Positions 16,137 through 19,772 of a stretch of 19,772 nt of DNA are shown here, in pieces. Position 1 is the stretch's first letter, and each line of letters begins with the position of its first letter. Under the pieces are notes generated by a model, which saw nothing but the letters and a program-made list of their open reading frames with translations, made no database searches and was not told the DNA's origin. A program made the translations under genes and the position numbers. The stretch comes from Lentisphaerota bacterium (GTDB taxonomy: Bacteria > Verrucomicrobiota > Kiritimatiellia > JAAZAB01): the NCBI GenBank assembly GCA_016182435.1, contig JACPGN010000075.1:1-19772 (forward strand), written 5' to 3'.

Positions 16137-16775
16137 TCACTGTACGGTCGGAGGCGTTGTTCGGACCTCTTGCTTGTCTGACATTACGTCAACGATTGAA
16201 GCCTCGTAAAGTGTGCCATCTTTTGCTGTGACAGTCAGTTTCTCTGGTTCCTTTGGCCATTTTGAGAGTGTGGCCAGGATCTGATCGAAGTGCTGTATAA
16301 CGTCCTGGACTTTCTGGATTTTGACAGGGAGAATGTCGGCATATGGTCCCTGTGTGCCGATATCGATCCATCCTGCATATCCGTGGAATTTCTTAGGTTT
16401 ACCGGCTTTAGTGATATACAAACCTGCAGAACCGTAACCGTAACTGTGTTGCCGCATTTCGATATTTCCAATCTGATGCAGCCGCATTTCTCCGGTTTGT
16501 CGGAACGACTCAGGGCCGAGTTCCGATAGAATCAACGTTCCCTTGCCCTCCAGTTCGACTTTCGCTGTTATGTGCTCTAGGGTAACGTCCTCATTTCCAG
16601 TAATGGAGATCAACGTGCATCCGGGAATACTTTCGAACCCTCTCTTGATTGGTTGCCTTTGGAACCAATAGCCTGCCTTGGTTGAAAGCAGCACCCATGC
16701 AAAAAGCGCGACGCATACAAGTGCACAGCCGGCGGCTATAACACCGAGAATTGCGAGTATACGTTTCGTTTTCAT
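16137..16775 (-). CDS. Membrane-anchored protein of unknown function
   Basis: The 212-residue protein begins with MKTKRILAIL followed by a hydrophobic stretch (GVIAAGCALVCVALFAWVLL), a signal anchor or uncleaved signal. The remainder is extracytoplasmic and hydrophilic (FESIPGCTLISITGNED, GYAGWIDIGTQGPYADILPVK, LTVTAKDGTLYEASIVD). I do not recognise the family. The ATG at 16775 is chosen because it gives a clean signal sequence; a TTG nine codons upstream is the alternative. AGAGG directly abuts this ATG, too close for a good ribosome-binding site. The gene lies just after an attC-like hairpin and the GTTCGGAC core, and its neighbours are similarly small envelope proteins. Base composition is lower in GC than the operon at 1-13531. 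Confidence 0.6.
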   Translation of the reverse strand: MKTKRILAILGVIAAGCALVCVALFAWVLLSTKAGYWFQRQPIKRGFESIPGCTLISITGNEDVTLEHITAKVELEGKGTLILSELGPESFRQTGEMRLHQIGNIEMRQHSYGYGSAGLYITKAGKPKKFHGYAGWIDIGTQGPYADILPVKIQKVQDVIQHFDQILATLSKWPKEPEKLTVTAKDGTLYEASIVDVMSDKQEVRTTPPTVQ

Positions 16776-16789
16776 CCTCTGGTCCGAAC

Positions 16790-16822
16790 GGCAAGCTGGC
16801 AAAGCAGCTCGCCGGGTTAGAC
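16790..16822 (-). repeat. attC-like recombination site candidate between small genes
   Basis: Read on the - strand: GTCTAAC (16822-16816, fits RYYYAAC) lies 10 bases after the stop of the 16833-17276 gene. It is followed by a stem GGCGAGCTG/CAGCTTGCC (one mismatch, 6-base loop) and then GTTCGGAC. The 13-base GATGCCGTCTAAC at 16828-16816 is the exact reverse complement of the sequence just before the same gene (17298-17286). At about 41 bases it is shorter than usual attC sites, and the last core box is imperfect. Confidence 0.4.
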
Positions 16823-16832
16823 GGCATCTTTC

Positions 16833-17276
16833 TCACTTCTTGTCCTGCTTTTGAAAGCATGAGTAACGCGAGACACCCCACTTATCGTAGAACTCTCTGT
16901 CATCGGCTGGAACAAATATCCACTGACCTTTTAACTTCAAAACGTGCAAAGTCTTCAAGTGCCCCTTCATCATTCCATCCTCCTTGGACGGCTTGAGAGT
17001 GATGCTCTTGTCGTTCAGACTCCACTTACCCGAAGCCTCTCCATACTTACCGAGGCAACCGTGCCACTCGGCTGTGTATTTGCCGTCCGCTTTGAGTATC
17101 AGATAAATGTTGTAACCCGTGCCGTCACCTCGATAGTAGCTACCCGCTATAGCCTTGGCGTTCGGTGGCGCTTCTGGCGTGCCCTTCTCTTTCTCGTCGC
17201 CTGCAAAAGCGACGCAGAGACCAAGCATGAGAACGACGCAGCCTGCTGCAACAGTAAGAATACGGTGAGTTTTCAT
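16833..17276 (-). CDS. Small secreted protein of unknown function
   Basis: The 147-residue protein has a clear Sec signal peptide (MKTHRILTVAAG, hydrophobic core VVLMLGLCVAFA, then GDEKEKG). The mature part reads like a small beta-sheet domain with lipocalin/META-like spacing: AIAGSYYRGDGTGYNIYLIL, KYTAEWHG, GKWSLNDKSITLKP and KGQWIFVPADDREFY. I do not assign a family. The gene is precisely flanked by 13-base inverted sequences: GTTAGACGGCATC ends 9 bases before the ATG, and its complement begins 4 bases after the stop. This is the layout of an integron gene cassette. No promoter is visible between it and the lipoprotein gene upstream. Confidence 0.7.
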   Translation of the reverse strand: MKTHRILTVAAGCVVLMLGLCVAFAGDEKEKGTPEAPPNAKAIAGSYYRGDGTGYNIYLILKADGKYTAEWHGCLGKYGEASGKWSLNDKSITLKPSKEDGMMKGHLKTLHVLKLKGQWIFVPADDREFYDKWGVSRYSCFQKQDKK

Positions 17277-17291
17277 AGCGCGTGTGATGCC

Positions 17292-17363
17292 GTCTAACGG
17301 GCACGTTGACGGTTTCGGCGACCAGTCTGCGGGTTGACGAAACCGTCCGATGTGTGGTTCGAT
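17292..17363 (-). repeat. attC-like recombination site candidate
   Basis: Read on the - strand: ATCGAAC (17363-17357) follows the lipoprotein stop, then a perfect 10-base stem GACGGTTTCG/CGAAACCGTC (17347-17338 with 17317-17308, 20-base loop), then GTTAGAC (17298-17292), which fits the GTTRRRY core. The total of about 72 bases is in the attC size range. The R'' box departs from RYYYAAC at one position. The TCGAAC of this box is complementary to GTTCGA just upstream of the lipoprotein gene (17743-17738), as expected if that gene is also a cassette. Confidence 0.4.
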
Positions 17364-17364
17364 G

Positions 17365-17724
17365 TCATTTTGTTTCGAATCTGCATTTGATAGTCAATGT
17401 CCCGCCGGTAACATTCGTCGGGAGGTAATCCACACGGAACGTGTTGGTGTCCCAATCCGATGACCAGTTATTACATGAGTAGTTGGTCAAAGCAAGATGC
17501 GACCAAGGATCTCCGAGTGTGAGGGAAGCCATGCCGTTGAGATGCGAATAGACGAAGAGCCGTACTCCCGTGACATTGGTAGCGTGTACTGATGTCGAGA
17601 ACACAAGATTGGTTGGTCTGGTCACATCCGACACCTTGACCGTCTTACCAGGAAATGCGCCGACAATACACCCAGACACGAAGATGGCGCACAACCCGGT
17701 CATGAGGCATCCTGAAAGTTTCAT
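17365..17724 (-). CDS. Small predicted lipoprotein of unknown function
   Basis: The 119-residue protein starts at the ATG at 17724 (MKLSGCLMTGLCAIFVSGC), with a lipobox-like VSGC near residues 16-19 suggesting lipid anchoring. An ATG seven codons upstream (17745) would put acidic residues before the signal and is less likely. GGAA and GAGGAAG lie upstream as weak ribosome-binding sites. The mature part is Thr/Asn-rich with beta-type sequence (RPTNLVFSTSVHATNVTGVR, YLPTNVTGGTLTIKCRFETK). No family is recognised. It is the first of the - strand accessory genes and ends next to the attC-like hairpin at 17292-17363. Confidence 0.6.
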   Translation of the reverse strand: MKLSGCLMTGLCAIFVSGCIVGAFPGKTVKVSDVTRPTNLVFSTSVHATNVTGVRLFVYSHLNGMASLTLGDPWSHLALTNYSCNNWSSDWDTNTFRVDYLPTNVTGGTLTIKCRFETK

Positions 17725-17950
17725 TTCCGATTCTTCCTCGAACATGTATTAGACGTAATTAGTGTATTGCCATGCGATAATTCTATAAGTATAAACAACG
17801 GGCAGAAATAATAATTGCCTTTTTTCAAATCGTATGGCTGGTTTTGATGAGGGTCAATAATAAAACGCGGATAACTTTCGGCAGGCCTTCCAATCCTGCG
17901 TGGAAACGCAACGCGTCAACCCCGCTCATGCGTCCATAAAGGTGTGACTT

Positions 17951-17978
17951 GAAAATTGCACGTCTTCGTGCAATTTTC
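17951..17978. terminator. Perfect 12-base hairpin upstream of the deacetylase
   Basis: GAAAATTGCACG pairs exactly with CGTGCAATTTTC around a TCTT loop. It lies 20 bases before the deacetylase ATG, in the 274-base AT-rich gap (17725-17998) where no gene is supported. The stem ends in TTTTC on both strands, so weak bidirectional termination is possible. Because it precedes the start so closely, it could instead be a leader structure of the deacetylase message. Confidence 0.45.
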
Positions 17979-17998
17979 AGGCAGTAAGAATACGGCTC

Positions 17999-19066
17999 AT
18001 GAAACACGCAGGTCGCTATACGGTGGTCGGGGCCGGGGTTCTCCTGGCGGCCTTGGCTCTCGCCATGGGTCTGACCGCGCGGCTGAGGGAAGCGCGCCAG
18101 GTGCGCGCGGCGCCTGTTTTGATGTATCACAAAATCGGCGCGGTCACCGACAACGCCTGGTGGGTGCCGACCGACGTCTTTGAGCGTCAGTTGCGCGCCT
18201 TGCGCAATCAGGGCTATGCCACGATCCTGCCCGCGGATCTTATCAACCACCACCGGACCGGCAAGCGGCTGCCACCGAAGCCTATAATAATCACCTTTGA
18301 TGACGGCTACCGCGACAGCCTGGCGCTGGCCGAACCGCTGCTGAAAAAATACGGCTTCCGTGCGGTTGTATTTCTGCCAACCACCTTCATCGCCGAAACG
18401 CCGGAAACCCGCCAGTCATTCGAAGGCCAGCCCGGCCTGACCTGGCCGGAAGTCAAGGCCATGCAGGAACGCAGGACCTTCGTCTTCGGCGGGCACAGCC
18501 ACCGGCACGAGAACCTGATCGTCGCGGCCGATGCCGAGGCCGATATCCGGGAATGTTTTGACCAGTTGCGCCGGCACGCCATCCGGCCGCCTTTCGCGTT
18601 CTGTTATCCGCACGGACAATATAATGAACAAACAGTAGCAGCCGTCAAACGCACCGGGTTCCAGATCGCTTTTATCGGCGAAGACCGGGTGGCCCGGACC
18701 GGCCGGACAATAGATCTGCTGACCATGCCGCGGGTTTCGGTCATGGGCGGCAGACATAGTTTCAGGTTCAGCAGTTCTCATATTGTTACGGACAAGACAG
18801 GTAATAATATCGGCCTGTGTGTCCGTCACGAGGGTATCCCGATCGAAGTCAGTCCGCGCTTAGTGGTGAGCGGCGCGGCCGCGGATCAGTGCTGGCTACC
18901 GGCGGTGGAAGTGAGCAACGCCGATTACGAATGGCGCTGGCCCCCATTGCTATTTCCATTGGAAGGCGTCAGGATGCCATTGCGCCTGGAAATCTGGGAC
19001 AAACACCGGTTGTTTTTACTGTGGTCTGTGCGTCCGGGCTTCGGCCTGGATGTAAGAACCAGATGA
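17999..19066 (+). CDS. Membrane-anchored polysaccharide deacetylase (NodB/CE4)
   Basis: The 355-residue protein has a signal anchor at about residues 7-26. The CE4 fold follows: LMYHKIG near 41-47, then IIITFDDGYRDS with the catalytic Asp101 and metal-binding Asp102, then GGHSHRHENL with metal-binding His166 and His170 in the H-S/T-x-x-H motif, and FCYPHGQYNEQTV near 201-213. The LMYHKIG...TFDDG layout matches the PgaB/IcaB-like and YadE-like branch of deacetylases acting on extracellular N-acetylated polysaccharide. The last 100 residues, after MPRVSVMGG, are not part of the core and look beta-rich. It stands alone on the + strand. GC content returns to that of the first operon, so it appears native. 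No strong ribosome-binding site precedes the ATG. Confidence 0.9.
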   Translation: MKHAGRYTVVGAGVLLAALALAMGLTARLREARQVRAAPVLMYHKIGAVTDNAWWVPTDVFERQLRALRNQGYATILPADLINHHRTGKRLPPKPIIITFDDGYRDSLALAEPLLKKYGFRAVVFLPTTFIAETPETRQSFEGQPGLTWPEVKAMQERRTFVFGGHSHRHENLIVAADAEADIRECFDQLRRHAIRPPFAFCYPHGQYNEQTVAAVKRTGFQIAFIGEDRVARTGRTIDLLTMPRVSVMGGRHSFRFSSSHIVTDKTGNNIGLCVRHEGIPIEVSPRLVVSGAAADQCWLPAVEVSNADYEWRWPPLLFPLEGVRMPLRLEIWDKHRLFLLWSVRPGFGLDVRTR

Positions 19067-19086
19067 GTGACTGCCCGCCAGAGGCG

Positions 19087-19108
19087 GCCTGCCCGAGCTC
19101 GGCCAGGG
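19087..19108. repeat. Dispersed near-palindromic repeat, copy 3
   Basis: Identical over 22 bases to the copy at 13550-13571 (palindromic core CCGAGCTCGG). It lies 20 bases after the deacetylase stop, directly after a CCGCC/GGCGG mini-hairpin, and is followed by TCCGCC...TTGGTGGA. That pair is also near copy 1, where it precedes the unit. Confidence 0.85.
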
Positions 19109-19462
19109 GTCCGCCTATAACTTTGGTGGAAACGAAACGGCCTGCCTGTGCGTAAACGCAGACAGGTTACACGCTTCGATTCCGGTTTACCCTGCGAAGC
19201 GCTTTGGCGAAGCACGGGCTTGTCCTGCGAAGCCTCTTGGTCCGGCAACTGCCGGACACGGATTGAACGTAAAGAAGCTTGTCCCGCTTTCAGCGGGATC
19301 GGGATCGGATGGAACAAGAAAACGGCATCCGCTCAACGCGCGGGCAACGTAACGCTATCAAAGAGAAATTAACCGCACTCCGTACGGTAAGGGGGATTTA
19401 TGTCTATTGCTGTGCCTCGGCGAAGCGGCCTGGCGAAGACGGGACACCGCGCCTTTGATGAG

Positions 19463-19503
19463 TGACCCCATTCCGCCTGACCCCATTCCGCCTCCATTCC
19501 GCC
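19463..19503. repeat. 15-base tandem repeat, about 2.7 copies
   Basis: TGACCCCATTCCGCC occurs at 19463-19477 and 19478-19492, followed by an 11-base partial copy ending at 19503. Related TGACCC words occur downstream (about 19530 and 19592). TGACCCC words of this kind often flank REP-associated or IS200-like transposases, but no transposase is present here. Confidence 0.75.
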
Positions 19504-19772
19504 TACGGATGAAGCTAAACCGCATATCGGGGCTGACCCTGTTACCGCCCGATCCCACCCGCCGTGTCAAACTAATTGTATGTCCGTATAGACCTGACCC
19601 CGATCCCCCCAATTCGTCGAAGATCGCAACTGGCAAAAAGGGCAAGACTGACATAAAGCGCAGATGGGAAAAAAGTTCTTAGTTTCAACATAAGACCCCG
19701 AAAAAATGCGCGGGCGCTTCTCATTCATCCTTGCCGAGACCCTTGGGATTATTTCTTGCAGCACGGTTCCCA

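Larger units (their letters stand above)
19067..19772. other. Non-coding, repeat-rich segment to the window end
   Basis: No gene is supported; short open frames on both strands lack start signals and family motifs. The segment holds several small palindromes: CCGCC-AGA-GGCGG (19075-19087), TCCGGCA-AC-TGCCGGA near 19241-19256, and TCCCGC-TTTCA-GCGGGA near 19281-19297. An imperfect one joins CCTGCCTGTGCGT and ACGCAGACAGG near 19140-19166. CGAAGC recurs four times at about 19195-19232. This is typical of expanded intergenic repeats or decayed DNA. An ATG at 19706 opens a frame to the window end but has no ribosome-binding site. Confidence 0.6.

Noticed and set aside
15141..16789. CTGGTCCGAAC at 15141-15151 and 16779-16789 as direct repeats bounding a mobile segment
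   Set aside because: Eleven-base matches are expected many times in 20 kb. The first copy lies inside the DUF2442 coding sequence, and the orientation does not fit a cassette R'' box.
17252..17995. 14-base direct repeat CAGTAAGAATACGG at 17252 and 17982
   Set aside because: One copy is inside a signal-peptide coding sequence and the other in a leader. A 14-base match in a window this size is not far from chance expectation.
17825..18253. 142-codon open frame on the - strand across the deacetylase 5' end
   Set aside because: It is largely antisense to the deacetylase and has no recognisable domain.
19706..19772. Open frame from an ATG to the window end
   Set aside because: Only 22 codons are visible, there is no ribosome-binding site, and no recognisable motif is present.

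Overview
The window looks like a chromosomal segment of a bacterium from the PVC group (Verrucomicrobiota, Kiritimatiellota, Lentisphaerota or Planctomycetota). The grounds are a DUF6785/DUF6784 membrane protein, a second OPT-like membrane protein, a DUF2723 glycosyltransferase-like protein, and GC-rich intergenic DNA full of small palindromic repeats. No rRNA, tRNA or phylogenetic marker gene is visible, so the assignment is an inference.

Region 1 (1-13531, all + strand, GC-rich) is a probable operon of eight genes: a 5'-truncated OPT-superfamily-like membrane protein (DUF6785/DUF6784); a giant FtsX-type permease carrying a PA/M28-peptidase-like ectodomain that has lost its metal ligands; a second OPT-like membrane protein; a conventional FtsX/MacB permease; a MacB/LolD-type ATPase; a small PqqD-family protein; a second MacB/LolD-type ATPase; and a B12-binding-domain radical SAM enzyme. 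Most junctions are overlaps or very short (ATGA overlaps at 1578 and 11371; gaps of 2, 1 and 34 bases). Two gaps of 73 and 169 bases hold palindromic repeats. The parts (two export-type ATPases, two FtsX permeases, two peptide-transporter-like proteins, a PqqD chaperone and a radical SAM enzyme) suggest modification of a peptide or other envelope-destined molecule coupled to transport. No precursor peptide is visible. This is the best candidate in the window for an undescribed system.

Region 2 (13532-13763) is intergenic repeat DNA. Region 3 (13764-17724, all - strand, visibly lower GC from about 15.4 kb onward) is an accessory block. Read in gene direction it holds a small lipoprotein, a secreted small protein, a membrane-anchored protein, a ribbon-helix-helix/MazF toxin-antitoxin pair, a DUF2442 protein and a DUF2723 membrane glycosyltransferase-like protein. 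Boundaries of the first cassettes carry GTTAGAC/GTCTAAC boxes and hairpins resembling integron attC sites, but no integrase is present.

Region 4 (17725-19772) has an AT-rich gap with a perfect hairpin, a membrane-anchored NodB-type polysaccharide deacetylase on the + strand, then about 700 bases of non-coding DNA packed with small palindromes and a 15-base tandem repeat. A 22-base near-palindrome occurs at three intergenic sites across the window.
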